A stretch of 64,000 bases of DNA from the NCBI GenBank assembly GCA_020024105.1, contig JAHHUH010000002.1, positions 1-64,000 on the forward strand, written 5' to 3'. The notes under the pieces were generated by a model. That model was given only the letters and a program-made list of their open reading frames with translations. It made no database searches and had not been told where the DNA came from. Each line of letters begins with the position of its first letter. Position 1 is the stretch's first letter. Positions 26,762 to 35,931 of the stretch are shown in pieces. The translations under genes were made by a program, and so were the position numbers. The DNA is from Phascolarctobacterium sp. (GTDB lineage Bacteria; Bacillota; Negativicutes; Acidaminococcales; Acidaminococcaceae).

Positions 26762-27358
26762 TTAAATGTTTTTTCTGTAAATCAGGGTTTGTAGCTTTCC
26801 CAAGGCTCCGGAACAGCTATTGGGGAACTTATCCAGCTGTTGAAAACCATTTTTCCGGTAATAAGCATAGTTACAGGTTTCATCAGTCCACAGCAGCAGA
26901 CCCTTCTTCTGCCGCTGACCAGCTGCCTGCTCCACCTGCGTTAACAGTCCCTGACCGCAGCCCGGTCGTCTGCTGATAAAAAGGTGGAGCAGCAGGTCAT
27001 CAGCTCCAGCAAAGGCTTCCATACGCTGACCATTATAGGCCAGATAAGCATGATAACCCTGAACCAGCTCCTGCTCCTGTGGGGATAGACAGTTTATGGC
27101 CTGCCCCCACCAGGTGCTGCCACCAGCAGCATTGCCAGGCAACCCGGCCAACAGGAAGGCCTGCATACCCTCCCCATCACTTATCTTGTAGGAATAGTTC
27201 TCATTGCGATAATAATAGCGTACCATGCCCTCGTAAAGAAGCTGCTTCGTCTGACGACTTGCTACAAGCTCTCCACTCCAGGCCGCCATGGTCAGCCAGG
27301 AGGCCTCGGAAATATCTGCCAGCGTAAAGGGCTCTATCCTCAGCTCGGCGTTCTGCAT
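26762..27358 (-). CDS. GNAT family N-acetyltransferase-like protein
   Basis: 198 residues. It starts LRIEPFTLADISEASWL, a typical GNAT opening; acetyl-CoA motif A is present as ISRRPGCGQGLLTQVEQAA near residue 130-150, and the C-terminal ...YAYYRKNGFQQLDKF is the usual GNAT end. It would transfer an acyl group from acyl-CoA to an unknown amine. ATG 27358 follows GGGGGAGGATGAGTG. It lies 26 bases after dnaB and may be co-transcribed. Confidence 0.82.
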   Translation of the reverse strand: MQNAELRIEPFTLADISEASWLTMAAWSGELVASRQTKQLLYEGMVRYYYRNENYSYKISDGEGMQAFLLAGLPGNAAGGSTWWGQAINCLSPQEQELVQGYHAYLAYNGQRMEAFAGADDLLLHLFISRRPGCGQGLLTQVEQAAGQRQKKGLLLWTDETCNYAYYRKNGFQQLDKFPNSCSGALGKLQTLIYRKNI

Positions 27359-27384
27359 CACTCATCCTCCCCCTTCAGGTACAT

Positions 27385-28755
27385 TTACATATCCGTCCGC
27401 TTACTAAGATCAATAAATTTCGTAAATTCTTTTTGGAAGAATAAATTTACCGTAGCCACAGGACCATTACGATGCTTGGCCACAATCAATTCCGTCATAT
27501 TCTGATTTTCTGTTTCCTTATTGTAGTAATCCTCACGGTACAGGAAAGCAACTAAATCCGCATCCTGCTCCAAAGAGCCGGATTCACGCAGGTCACTAAG
27601 CATGGGACGCTTTACCTGACGTGCTTCTACGCTACGACTTAATTGGGACAGGGCAATAACGGGCACGTCCAGCTCACGGGCCAGTGCCTTAAGAGAACGG
27701 GAAATTTCAGAAACCTCCTGCTGACGGTCGCCGGAGCTATTCTTCTTGCCGCTCCCCTGCATCAGCTGCAGATAGTCCACGACAATAAGGCTTAAATCGT
27801 GCTCTGCCTTCAGGCGACGGGCACGACTACGCATTTCCATAGCGGTAATACCGGGGGTATCATCAATATAAATTTTCGCCTTGCTCATCAAATCACAGGC
27901 ATTCCACAGGGAATCCCAATCCTTATCCGCCAGCTCGCCAATTCGCAGCTTTTGGGAATCAATCTGGGCTTCGGCGCACAGCATACGGTTTACCAGTTGC
28001 TCCTTACTCATTTCCAGACTAAAAAAAGCTACGGTACGAGGCGCACCGCCAATCTTCTTATGTGCACGCAAAGCCACGTTCTGCACTACGTTCAGGGCAA
28101 AGGCCGTCTTACCCATGGAGGGACGGGCTGCCAAAATAATAAAGTCAGAGGGGTGCAGACCGGAGGTTAATTTGTCCAGGTCGATAAAGCCCGTAGGTAT
28201 ACCGGTCAAGCCGCCCTTATTATTCAACAGTCTTTCAATATCCTGTACGGAATTCATCAGGACGTCACTAATGGCCGTAAAATCTGCCCGCTTTTTCCGG
28301 TTAGATATTTCCAGAATCTTACTTTCAGCCTGGTCTATCAATAGGCCTACATCCTCGCCGGCCTCATAGCCCATGCCGGCAATTTCCGTAGAAACACGGA
28401 CAATTTGTCGCAGAACGGATTTTTCCTCCACAATCTTGGCATGGTATTTGACATTAGCCGCCGTAGGCACAGCATTGGCCAGGGAAGTAATATAGGCGAT
28501 TCCGCCAATGTCTTCCAGCTTATTATCCTGCTTCAAGATATCGGTGATGGTAATTAAATCCACCGCCTCATTCTTATTGTACAGCTCCATCATCGCCGCA
28601 AAAATAATACGGTGCGCCTCCCGGTAGAAATCATCTACGTTCAGGATTTCCGTAACTGCGGCAATAGCTTCCTTATCAATAAGCATCGCACCTAATACGG
28701 AACGCTCCGCATCTATATTTTGTGGTGGTACTCTTTCTTCCAGCATTTTCTTCAC
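27385..28755 (-). CDS. dnaB: Replicative DNA helicase DnaB/DnaC
   Basis: 456 residues. The N-terminal domain (VPPQNIDAERSVLGAML) contacts primase. The RecA-like domain carries Walker A (ARPSMGKTAFALN), IVVDYLQLM and the arginine region near DLRESGSLEQDADLV. It unwinds DNA ahead of the fork as a hexamer. GTG 28755 gives the same N-terminal length as Bacillus homologues; ATG 28746 is the alternative, and neither has a strong ribosome site. Third in the DUF2232-gdpP-rplI-dnaB block conserved in Firmicutes. Confidence 0.95.
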   Translation of the reverse strand: MKKMLEERVPPQNIDAERSVLGAMLIDKEAIAAVTEILNVDDFYREAHRIIFAAMMELYNKNEAVDLITITDILKQDNKLEDIGGIAYITSLANAVPTAANVKYHAKIVEEKSVLRQIVRVSTEIAGMGYEAGEDVGLLIDQAESKILEISNRKKRADFTAISDVLMNSVQDIERLLNNKGGLTGIPTGFIDLDKLTSGLHPSDFIILAARPSMGKTAFALNVVQNVALRAHKKIGGAPRTVAFFSLEMSKEQLVNRMLCAEAQIDSQKLRIGELADKDWDSLWNACDLMSKAKIYIDDTPGITAMEMRSRARRLKAEHDLSLIVVDYLQLMQGSGKKNSSGDRQQEVSEISRSLKALARELDVPVIALSQLSRSVEARQVKRPMLSDLRESGSLEQDADLVAFLYREDYYNKETENQNMTELIVAKHRNGPVATVNLFFQKEFTKFIDLSKRTDM

Positions 28756-28838
28756 GCTCTTTCACTAAAATCTATCTTTATTATACTTTATCGTCCAGGA
28801 AAAGAAAACCAGTAGGGGAAATTACCAGCTTCAAGGGG

Positions 28839-28876
28839 AAAAAAATAGAGCGTAACGATAAAAACCGTTGCGCTCT
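28839..28876 (-). terminator. Terminator between rplI and dnaB
   Basis: 11-bp AGAGCGCAACG/CGTTACGCTCT stem with one mismatch, then (minus) ATTTTTTT; rplI lies just upstream. Confidence 0.75.
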
Positions 28877-28887
28877 AGGGAACAGGA

Positions 28888-29334
28888 TTATTCAGCAACA
28901 ACTACTACTTTAAATTCAGAGGTTACATCGGGATGCAGCTTAGCTACTGCGGTATATTCACCCAGGCCCTTCACAGCAGTTTTTAATTCGATTTTACGAC
29001 GGTCAATTTTTAAACCGGTCTGCTTGATTAATGCTTCTGCTACGTCCTTAGAGGTTACGGAGCCGAACATTTTACTATTTTCGCCAATACGAACGGGCAG
29101 AGTTACAACAACCTTTTCTACTTGAGCGCCCAAAACAACTGCTTCATCTCTTTGTTGAGCAGCACGATGAGCAGCGGTTGCCTGGTCCTGCTTTGCCTGA
29201 TTAACATTAGCTACGTTAGCTTCCTTGGCTAATTTACGCGGTAACAGATAGTTACGGCCATAGCCCTCTGCAGTTTCTACGATTTCACCTTTTTTGCCTA
29301 ATTTCTTAACATCTTGCAACAGAATCACTTTCAT
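28888..29334 (-). CDS. rplI: 50S ribosomal protein L9
   Basis: 148 residues. The N-terminal domain MKVILLQDVKKLGKKGEIVETAEGYGRNYLLPRKLA is diagnostic; a long connecting helix and C-terminal domain (VEKVVVTLPVRIGENSKMFGSVTS) follow. L9 binds 23S rRNA near the L1 stalk. The start lies 29 bases inside the 3' end of gdpP, so the two are tightly coupled. Confidence 0.97.
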   Translation of the reverse strand: MKVILLQDVKKLGKKGEIVETAEGYGRNYLLPRKLAKEANVANVNQAKQDQATAAHRAAQQRDEAVVLGAQVEKVVVTLPVRIGENSKMFGSVTSKDVAEALIKQTGLKIDRRKIELKTAVKGLGEYTAVAKLHPDVTSEFKVVVVAE

Positions 29335-31384
29335 TATTATCTTTCTCCTCTACTTGTTTTTTTACTGAAGCAACCAGCAGCGGTTCCACGTCTGCTGCCC
29401 GCTTATTATCAAGCTGGACGCCGGCAACCGTCTGATGACCGCCACCGCCCAATTCTTCCATAATTAACTGTACATTAATGCTGCCATCACTACGGGCACT
29501 AATTCCCAGGGACCCATCCTTATACTCCACCATGCCGATACCTACATGGATACCGTCGATGGTAATCAGCGTATCCGCAGTCTGAGCTGCCAGGATAGTA
29601 TTCTTAACCTCCCTGTCGGCCTTCTTCAATACTGCCACGGCCAATCCGGGCTCCGGAGACCGGGCCTCCGCAATTAAGCGGGATCTGAGCTTTAAGGTTT
29701 CCATATCGTCCTTAAACATAATACGGACGGAATTGGGGTCAGCACCACTACGACGAAGCAGGGCCGCCGCCTCAAAGGTACGCTCGCCGGTCTGTACGGT
29801 AAAGTATTTCGTATCCAGGACAATGCCTGCATAAAGAGCCGTCGCCTCGGCCGGTGAAATATCCAGCCGCTCATTAAAGTAGCCTACCAGCTCCGTTACC
29901 AGCTCACTGGCAGAGGAGGAGGAGGGTTCCAGATAAAGCAGCACCGTATCGGCAATCAAATCCTCAGCGCGACGATGATGGTCCACAATAATCCGCTTGG
30001 GAATGGCCTCCAGCACCTTCTTGCTGGCTGTAATAGTCGCCCGGTGATGGTCCACCAGAATCAGCAGACTCTTATTATTGATATGCTTCAAGGCCTCTTC
30101 CTCTTCTACCATAATACTACGGTAGTCGTAGTCCTCGGATTTATGCTTTTCCTGTTCATTAGCCAGCATTTCCTTAATGCGGACTACATTATCATTCTCG
30201 CCACTGATAACGATATAGGTTTCCTTACCTACGGACAGCGCCAGCTTAGCCATACCGATAGCACTTCCCAGGGCGTCATAGTCCTCCATCATATGTCCCA
30301 TGACGAAAACCCTCTCCGCAGTACTAATCTGCTCGCTGATGGTCTGAGCCACAATACGGGCACGCACTCTGGTGCTCTTAGCCGTTACCGTACTGGTACC
30401 GCCAAAGAACTGGGTATTTTTATTCTGGATAACCACGGCCTGGTCGCCACCACGTCCCAAAGCTAGGTACAGAGCCTTATTAGCCAGCTGTATCAGCTCC
30501 TCCAGGTTCAACCCGTCACAGCTCATGCCTACGCTGACCGTGGGCTGGATTTTATTACCGGAATGGATTTCTCTAATTTTATCCAAAATTTCAAATTTAT
30601 TTTCAATCAGATGAGCCACAGCAGCATGATTAAAGCCCACCAGACTCAGCTCCTTATTCATACGACAAATAAAGCCGTTGTTTTCAGCTACCCAGGTAGC
30701 AATTTTTTCATTGACCTCGCCACTCAGGTTGGCCATATTAGCCTCACTAAGGCCACGCATAACATCCTCATAATTATCAAAGCGGATATAGGCCAGACAG
30801 AGCTTGTCATTCTCATATTTCTGTCGTAGCTGCTCAAATTCCGTAATGTCCGTTAAATAAAGCATCAGACCGCTGGCCTGATTAGCAGGGCCCTTGATGG
30901 GAGCCTTCTCCATGGTCTGGACTAGACAGTGCCGTAAGCTATAGTAGCGGTCATTCATCTGCAGGATTTCTTCCCCATCATGGACGGACATCATTTCAAA
31001 GGCGTTGGCCGGCAGGGGCAGCACCTCTTCTAGACGCATTCCCTCCAGATGCTTTTTCTTCACCCAGGTCTGGAAAAGCTTGTTCTTCCATTGCAGCTTC
31101 CCATCCTTAGAAAAGACAGCCATACCAATATTCAGCTTCTGCACCGCAAAATAATTAGTACGCTCAATATTACGAATAATATTATCCAGATAGCCACTGA
31201 AGAAGATTTCCTTATTCAATAACGTACGCCGACTGAAATAATAGGTCAAAAGGAAGATAGCCGCCATCACAGGGATGGTATAGGGCTCAAAATAACATAC
31301 TAGGGCCGCCAAAATTAAAATGATAATCAGGTAGATATTAGTATCCACCTTAGAATTCATATTACGATTGAACAATTTTAGCAT
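29306..31384 (-). CDS. gdpP: Cyclic-di-AMP phosphodiesterase GdpP
   Basis: 692 residues. Two N-terminal membrane segments (about 13-46), a PAS-like region (about 75-170), a degenerate GGDEF domain (LAYIRFDNYEDVMRGL) and a DHH/DHHA1 phosphoesterase domain. Catalytic motifs are GHMMEDYDALGSAIG, LVDHHR, IIVDHHRRAEDL, and GGGGHQ near the end. It hydrolyses c-di-AMP to pApA and so affects potassium, osmotic and cell-wall balance. Genes for DUF2232 protein, gdpP, rplI and dnaB follow in the classic order. Length is slightly above the usual ~655 residues because of the C-terminal tail overlapping rplI. Confidence 0.96.
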   Translation of the reverse strand: MLKLFNRNMNSKVDTNIYLIIILILAALVCYFEPYTIPVMAAIFLLTYYFSRRTLLNKEIFFSGYLDNIIRNIERTNYFAVQKLNIGMAVFSKDGKLQWKNKLFQTWVKKKHLEGMRLEEVLPLPANAFEMMSVHDGEEILQMNDRYYSLRHCLVQTMEKAPIKGPANQASGLMLYLTDITEFEQLRQKYENDKLCLAYIRFDNYEDVMRGLSEANMANLSGEVNEKIATWVAENNGFICRMNKELSLVGFNHAAVAHLIENKFEILDKIREIHSGNKIQPTVSVGMSCDGLNLEELIQLANKALYLALGRGGDQAVVIQNKNTQFFGGTSTVTAKSTRVRARIVAQTISEQISTAERVFVMGHMMEDYDALGSAIGMAKLALSVGKETYIVISGENDNVVRIKEMLANEQEKHKSEDYDYRSIMVEEEEALKHINNKSLLILVDHHRATITASKKVLEAIPKRIIVDHHRRAEDLIADTVLLYLEPSSSSASELVTELVGYFNERLDISPAEATALYAGIVLDTKYFTVQTGERTFEAAALLRRSGADPNSVRIMFKDDMETLKLRSRLIAEARSPEPGLAVAVLKKADREVKNTILAAQTADTLITIDGIHVGIGMVEYKDGSLGISARSDGSINVQLIMEELGGGGHQTVAGVQLDNKRAADVEPLLVASVKKQVEEKDNNESDSVARC

Positions 31385-31402
31385 TACCTGCTCAACTCCA
31401 TC

Positions 31403-32362
31403 CTATCTAAGACGCTTGGGACGAATCTTTCTAAAATCAAAAATAATATCAAAGGCGCCTACATAAACCATAATCTGAGAAAAAATGGGTATAATGAACA
31501 TCAGGGATAAGCCTACATGGGCCATCCATTTCGGCTTCTGCTTCTTTTCCACAAACCAGTACAGCAGGGCGATACCCTGGAGCACCATGATAAAGCTGCA
31601 GACGGTCTGCACATTAACAGAAACATTGTACAACCAGCTATCCGGCTGGTTAAGATAAAAATAGGTTACGGAACCCAGGGACAGACCATAGGGCCACAAA
31701 ATCCAACCCGGTACCTGTAATTGGGTAAAGGGCGGGAAATCTTCAAATCTTTCACCCAGCTTAGTCAAAATCTTCTTAGCTGCCCAGTAGTTGACCAGAG
31801 CCAGAACCGGTGCAGTCAAAAGGAAGGCGCCGGGCATGATAATCCGCATCATCCGCAGCAGCTCCGCATAGCCGTCCACGGCCTGCCTAATATCAGCCTC
31901 AGCCATACCACTACTACGATAGTAATTTTCCAGCTCTCCCAGGCTCTGCTGGAAGGAGGTAAACATCATCTCGATGGGATCAATACCTAGAACCAGGAAG
32001 CTGAGCGCTACATTGATAATGAGAGCGACAACCGCACCTACGCTACCATAGAGCAGCATGCGTACCGGAGGCAGATGCCGGCGCATGCATTCGCCTAAAA
32101 TTAAACCCAACAAACCAAATATAGCCATCAGGAAAAAAGCCTGGATGGGACTGATAATCATCCCGATGATGATACCAGCTACAATCAGGCTCATAATGCT
32201 CCATTTAATACCGTTACGCATACCGCAGATAATAATGGGCAGGGGCCAGATAAAATTAACAAAAGTACCAATAACAGGAACATACATACTTACTAGGGCC
32301 ATGACAATGGCAACGGCAGCTAATATGCTGGCTTCGACCATGGCAGAAGTTTTACGAATCAC
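31403..32362 (-). CDS. DUF2232 family membrane protein (YybS-like)
   Basis: 319 residues with about eight hydrophobic segments. The opening (TSAMVEASILAAVAIVMALVSMYVPVIGTFVNFIWPLP) and position directly before gdpP match the YybS/DUF2232 family, which is related to ECF S-components and of unknown function. GTG 32362 has GGAGGAACTTGT upstream. First gene of the gdpP-rplI-dnaB operon, 18 bases from gdpP. Confidence 0.88.
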   Translation of the reverse strand: MIRKTSAMVEASILAAVAIVMALVSMYVPVIGTFVNFIWPLPIIICGMRNGIKWSIMSLIVAGIIIGMIISPIQAFFLMAIFGLLGLILGECMRRHLPPVRMLLYGSVGAVVALIINVALSFLVLGIDPIEMMFTSFQQSLGELENYYRSSGMAEADIRQAVDGYAELLRMMRIIMPGAFLLTAPVLALVNYWAAKKILTKLGERFEDFPPFTQLQVPGWILWPYGLSLGSVTYFYLNQPDSWLYNVSVNVQTVCSFIMVLQGIALLYWFVEKKQKPKWMAHVGLSLMFIIPIFSQIMVYVGAFDIIFDFRKIRPKRLR

Positions 32363-32507
32363 ACAAGTTCCTCCTTTAAAACATTAAGCGTTAAAATAAG
32401 TTTTATTTTATTTTCTATAACATTACTATTTTACAACAATATAGCAAAAAAGGCAAAAAACACGACCTTTTTCCAAAGTATTTTTAGTTGCAGAAATGAG
32501 ATTTATT

Positions 32508-32535
32508 TTGATTTTTTCCTACTTAATGATAAAAT
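32508..32535 (+). promoter_or_regulatory. Promoter of gluQ
   Basis: TTGATT (32508-32513), 16-base spacer, TAAAAT (32530-32535). Confidence 0.65.
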
Positions 32536-32565
32536 AGAAAGATACAAAGGATGGAAGAGATATTT

Positions 32566-33528
32566 ATGGAAGAAAAAACCATTTGTGGACGCTTTGCTCC
32601 CACTCCCAGTGGGCGAATTCACCTGGGAAATATTTTTTGCAGTCTTCTAGCCTGGCTCCAGGCTAAATCCCAAGGTGGTAAAATAGTACTCCGCATTGAG
32701 GATTTAGATAGTACCCGCTGCCCCCGTGCCAATGCCGATGCCCTAGCTGCGGATTTGGAGTGGCTAGGACTGACCTGGGATACGGGTGCCTACTGCAGCA
32801 GTAATAGTGAGGACTACTTTCAAAGTAGACGCTTTCCTATTTATGCCCGCTATCTACAGCGTTTAGAGGAGCAGGAGCTTATTTATCCCTGCTTCTGCAG
32901 TCGTGGCGAGCTCCATGCCGCCAATGCCCCCCACCTTAGTGATGGGCGGGTTATATATCCGGGTACCTGCCGTCACCTGACTGCCGCTCAAAGAGCAGCC
33001 AAAAGTGCACAGCGTTCACCCGCCTACCGAATCAAGGTAACGGATAGCCCTATCAGCTTTCAGGATGGTCTTTATGGACAATATACAGAGTGTCTAGCCC
33101 AGGAATGTGGGGATTTTATCGTCCGTCGCAGTGATGGGGTTTATGCCTACCAGCTGGCCGTCGTCATTGATGACGCTCTCATGCAGATCAACCAGGTGGT
33201 TCGTGGCTCCGATTTGCTCAGCTCCACGCCCATGCAGCTCTATTTATACCAGCTGCTGCAGCTGCCTGCGCCACAATTCATCCACGTCCCCCTTCTAATA
33301 GCACCGGACGGACGCCGTCTGGCCAAGAGGGATAAGGACCTCGATTTGGACTGCCTACGCCGCATCTATACCAGCCCCGAACCGATTATCGGTTATCTGG
33401 CTTATTTAGCCGGTCAGCTTTCCCACCCCGAGCCCCTCAAGGCCGAGGAGCTGCTCAGCTGCTTTGACCTAAGCAAGGTTCCTACTCATAATATTGTCGT
33501 TCCACCTACCCTACCCCTCTTAAAATAA
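32566..33528 (+). CDS. gluQ: Glutamyl-Q tRNA(Asp) synthetase
   Basis: 320 residues from ATG 32566 (GGAAGAGATATTT upstream). Class I core of glutamyl-tRNA synthetase without the anticodon-binding half: FAPTPSGRIHLGN (HIGH at 19-22), the zinc-cysteine pair CFCS with YPGTC, and RLAKRDKD in place of KMSKS. The short length is the mark of GluQ, which attaches glutamate to queuosine in tRNA-Asp. The preQ1-regulated queuosine-salvage genes 2 kb downstream make this coherent. In an organism with weak queuosine signals it could be read as truncated GltX, but the motifs and intact ends argue against decay. Confidence 0.92.
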   Translation: MEEKTICGRFAPTPSGRIHLGNIFCSLLAWLQAKSQGGKIVLRIEDLDSTRCPRANADALAADLEWLGLTWDTGAYCSSNSEDYFQSRRFPIYARYLQRLEEQELIYPCFCSRGELHAANAPHLSDGRVIYPGTCRHLTAAQRAAKSAQRSPAYRIKVTDSPISFQDGLYGQYTECLAQECGDFIVRRSDGVYAYQLAVVIDDALMQINQVVRGSDLLSSTPMQLYLYQLLQLPAPQFIHVPLLIAPDGRRLAKRDKDLDLDCLRRIYTSPEPIIGYLAYLAGQLSHPEPLKAEELLSCFDLSKVPTHNIVVPPTLPLLK

Positions 33529-33554
33529 TTAAATAAAATAAAAGGAGAGCTTTT

Positions 33555-33773
33555 ATGAAAAAATTTCTTATGAGCATCAAGGTTAATGTGTTCATCATCG
33601 TGGTAGCGTCCATCGTTGCCGGCATGGCTGCACATTATTTTTTCCAGAACAAATGGCTGGGCTTCTTCTTCGTAGCACTGCCCCTCATCGCCCTCTATAT
33701 GTACCAGACCTACACTAAGATGGCTGACCTGGACAAAAAATTAAAAGTAAAGCACAAAAACAAATACCGTTAA
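33555..33773 (+). CDS. Small two-helix membrane protein
   Basis: 72 residues. Two hydrophobic segments (about 12-28 and 33-49) with a positively charged C-terminus (KLKVKHKNKYR). ATG 33555 follows AAAGGAGAGCTTTT, 26 bases after gluQ, so probably co-transcribed. Ended by a strong terminator. Function unknown; expression is well supported by the signals. Confidence 0.75.
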   Translation: MKKFLMSIKVNVFIIVVASIVAGMAAHYFFQNKWLGFFFVALPLIALYMYQTYTKMADLDKKLKVKHKNKYR

Positions 33774-33777
33774 AAAA

Positions 33778-33812
33778 AACAGGCAGGAAGTTGACTTCCT
33801 GCCTGCTTTTTT
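33778..33812 (+). terminator. Terminator of the gluQ unit
   Basis: AGGCAGGAAG/CTTCCTGCCT stem, TTGA loop, then a T run; A run before it allows use on both strands. Confidence 0.9.
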
Positions 33813-33827
33813 ATGGAATTGACAATC

Positions 33828-34256
33828 TTAAATTTTAATATCCAGCTGTGCGGATACACCGACGCCCTGTACCCTATTAATATCTTTAATATCAATTCTA
33901 TCGATAGGAACAAGTACTACCGCGCGCACGCCAAAAATAGTCTGTTCAATCTGTAAAGCTGCCTTACATTGATCCACATAAGCCTGCGGTCCGGAAACCT
34001 GAGCTGCACCGGCACGGCTACCATCACCCACAGCAATAATGGGCACAACCTTAGTAGCATATTCGCTGCTAACACCGTATTTAGCGGTAATTGCATTAAT
34101 AGCCTTATCAATTTCAGGAGCTGTAGCATTAACTACCGCACCGATAACGCCACCCTTTAAAACTTTATCCAGAATACCTGCCTGTGCAGGAGCCATGCTA
34201 TTGCCTAAAACAAAGCCACACACCAGGGCTGCTGCAATCCATTTTTTACCTTGCAT
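33828..34256 (-). CDS. Exported protein of unknown function
   Basis: 142 residues. Signal peptide MQGKKWIAAALVCGFVLGNSMAPAQA (26 residues), mature part from GILDKVLKGG. The rest has an AI-TAKYGVSSEYATKVVPIIAVGDGSRAGAAQVSGP region and a beta-rich end (AVVLVPIDRIDIKDI). No cysteine in the signal, so not a lipoprotein. A strong AGAAGGAGGTCGTATTT site precedes ATG 34256. No family recognised. Convergent with the gluQ unit. Confidence 0.72.
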   Translation of the reverse strand: MQGKKWIAAALVCGFVLGNSMAPAQAGILDKVLKGGVIGAVVNATAPEIDKAINAITAKYGVSSEYATKVVPIIAVGDGSRAGAAQVSGPQAYVDQCKAALQIEQTIFGVRAVVLVPIDRIDIKDINRVQGVGVSAQLDIKI

Positions 34257-34339
34257 AAATACGACCTCCTTCTAAGTCCTATTGCATACTTATTTCGACA
34301 TATCTCTCAAAAAGCCTTGAAAAAAGTATGTGAATTAAT

Positions 34340-35041
34340 TTATTCTCCAGTCCGGGTATGTAAATACCTTACCAGATAAATGACCGGCGTATCCAGCAGG
34401 CTGGTAATAATGAAGATTACGTAACTGAATATGATAATTTCCTGCAGGACCTCCGTAGGATATACCCCAAAGAAAGCGCAATAGGTAAACAAAACAGTGT
34501 TCAACAGCTGAGAAATAAGCGTGGAGCCATTATTCCGCAGCCACAGATAGCTGCTGTTACTGCCACATCGTTTACTAGTCAAGGACCACCACCAGTGATA
34601 GAGCCACACATCAAATTTTTGAACAATGCCATAAACAACAAGGCTGGAAATGATAATCCTCGGAATACCGGCAAAAACACTTTCTACATGGGCAAACATC
34701 AAATCTCCCTCTGCAGGTGTATAAAGCAGCCATAGCTGGGACATCAGGACAAAGCCCAAAGAGGACATAATACCTAAATTTACAGCCCGATCCGCTTCCT
34801 TCTTGCCATAAAGCTCGCTCAAAATATCTGTTACCAGAAAAGTGGAAGCAAAAAGAATATTTCCCAGGGTCTGCCTAACACCAAAGGCATCTATCAGAAT
34901 CATGACCTCGATGTTAGCAGCGATAGTAGCTAAAACCGTCCAGGCATAAAGGCCTCTTTCCTTAAAGAAAAAATGCCAGACTACTACACTACCATAAACA
35001 AAAATTAAATTAAGCACTAGTAAAAGCTCATTACTCATCAT
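34340..35041 (-). CDS. Queuosine-precursor transporter (YhhQ/VUT family, DUF165)
   Basis: 233 residues with six hydrophobic segments. Family signature FASTFLVTDILSELYGKKEADRAV and the C-terminal FGVYPTEVLQEIIIFSYV. YhhQ-type proteins import preQ0, preQ1 or queuine across the inner membrane. Its ATG overlaps the TGA of the upstream QueL-like gene (ATGA), and both are under a preQ1-I riboswitch, which supports a role in queuosine-precursor uptake. Confidence 0.88.
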   Translation of the reverse strand: MMSNELLLVLNLIFVYGSVVVWHFFFKERGLYAWTVLATIAANIEVMILIDAFGVRQTLGNILFASTFLVTDILSELYGKKEADRAVNLGIMSSLGFVLMSQLWLLYTPAEGDLMFAHVESVFAGIPRIIISSLVVYGIVQKFDVWLYHWWWSLTSKRCGSNSSYLWLRNNGSTLISQLLNTVLFTYCAFFGVYPTEVLQEIIIFSYVIFIITSLLDTPVIYLVRYLHTRTGE

Positions 35042-35757
35042 ACGCCCACTCCAAAATCTGTATTATTTAACAGGATGTCCACCCGCGGGTCATCCCGATA
35101 AAGAGGATAAATTTCCTCTTCAAAAATTTTAATTACCCTGGGGTCGGGCATAATCGGCATGGTATTGGCAACCATGATATTAATGCAGACCCTTTTAAAA
35201 TACTTGAGCCCAATGGAAATATCCGCCAGCATACTTTCCTTACTTTGACCGGGTAAGCCCTGTAGGAGACAAACCTGGTCAAAATTTTCTGCAATTTCTT
35301 CCGGTGTAGCCTGACCCATGCCCTTAACCAGATAACTCTCACGAAAAAGACCGTCAAAGGTTTCTACGCCTATCTTCATCCGCAAAGTAATTCCTTGCTG
35401 GGCAAAGCGTTCCCGCCAAGCAGGTATCAGCTGTCTATGAAGCCAGTGGCTTTCAAAATACATGGTACTAATCTGCTTTTCCTTAGCTACTGCTAAAATT
35501 TCCTTTACCGTCTGCTCATCCAGATCACAGAAGCTACCGGAATTGATAACCTCCAGCTTCCCATATTTACCAGTAACCTGGCGCAAAACCCTATGATTCA
35601 GCTGATAATTAGCCTCTGCATCCCGTGAAAAATCTGTATGATAATCACAAAAGCGGCAGCGACGCCATTTACAGCCGTTGCCCCGTAGCAGGACTATTTC
35701 CCGGCTATCTTTTTCTTTAATTTCTGCATAACGAAATGCAAAAGGTACTTCTGCCAT
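35038..35757 (-). CDS. queL: Radical SAM protein, probable queuine lyase QueL
   Basis: 239 residues from ATG 35757, chosen because the AGGAGGAATTT site sits on an earlier in-frame ATG. The cysteine motif is CX4CX2C (C29, C34, C37: GCKWRRCRFCDYH), unlike the usual CX3CX2C. EVINSGSFCDLDEQTVKEIL and GVETFDGLFRESYLVKGMG follow. QueL of Clostridioides difficile cleaves queuosine 5'-phosphate to release queuine, as I recall. The overlap with YhhQ and the preQ1-I riboswitch make queuosine salvage the best assignment; exact substrate is inferred from context. Confidence 0.68.
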   Translation of the reverse strand: MAEVPFAFRYAEIKEKDSREIVLLRGNGCKWRRCRFCDYHTDFSRDAEANYQLNHRVLRQVTGKYGKLEVINSGSFCDLDEQTVKEILAVAKEKQISTMYFESHWLHRQLIPAWRERFAQQGITLRMKIGVETFDGLFRESYLVKGMGQATPEEIAENFDQVCLLQGLPGQSKESMLADISIGLKYFKRVCINIMVANTMPIMPDPRVIKIFEEEIYPLYRDDPRVDILLNNTDFGVGV

Positions 35758-35772
35758 AAATTCCTCCATAAT

Positions 35773-35798
35773 AAAAAAAGGTGCACTACGGCACCTTT
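35773..35798 (-). terminator. Terminator of the preQ1-I riboswitch (expression platform)
   Basis: AAAGGTGC/GCACCTTT stem with a 6-base loop and T run on the minus strand, just before the QueL ribosome site. Confidence 0.8.
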
Positions 35799-35833
35799 AA
35801 TAAACAGAATATCACTCAAACATTCTTTAAGCC

Positions 35834-35874
35834 CGTAGTTTTGTTTAGAGACAGGATGGTTACGAACTGTCTGT
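35834..35874 (-). ncRNA. preQ1-I riboswitch
   Basis: Minus strand: P1 GACAG (35871-35867) and CTGTC (35854-35850), 12-nt loop TTCGTAACCATC, then an A-rich tail ending AAACAAAACTA. The known preQ1-I form has a 5-bp stem, TTC..GC-ACC type loop and an AAAAAACTAA tail; the match is good in all three parts. It regulates queuosine genes, with a terminator 36 bases downstream. Confidence 0.88.
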
Positions 35875-35893
35875 TATGTAATTTACAGGAGAC

Positions 35894-35923
35894 ATTATAG
35901 CACCCTTTGATAAGGGCTGACAA
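35894..35923 (-). promoter_or_regulatory. Promoter of the queuosine-salvage operon
   Basis: TTGTCA (35918-35923), 18-base spacer, TATAAT (35894-35899) on the minus strand. Confidence 0.85.
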
Positions 35924-35931
35924 GTATTATT

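Noticed and set aside
29306..29334. 29-base gdpP-rplI overlap as a sign of a misannotated start
   Set aside because: Both ends are well supported: the L9 N-terminus is canonical and gdpP ends in its normal frame, so the overlap is accepted as tight operon packing.
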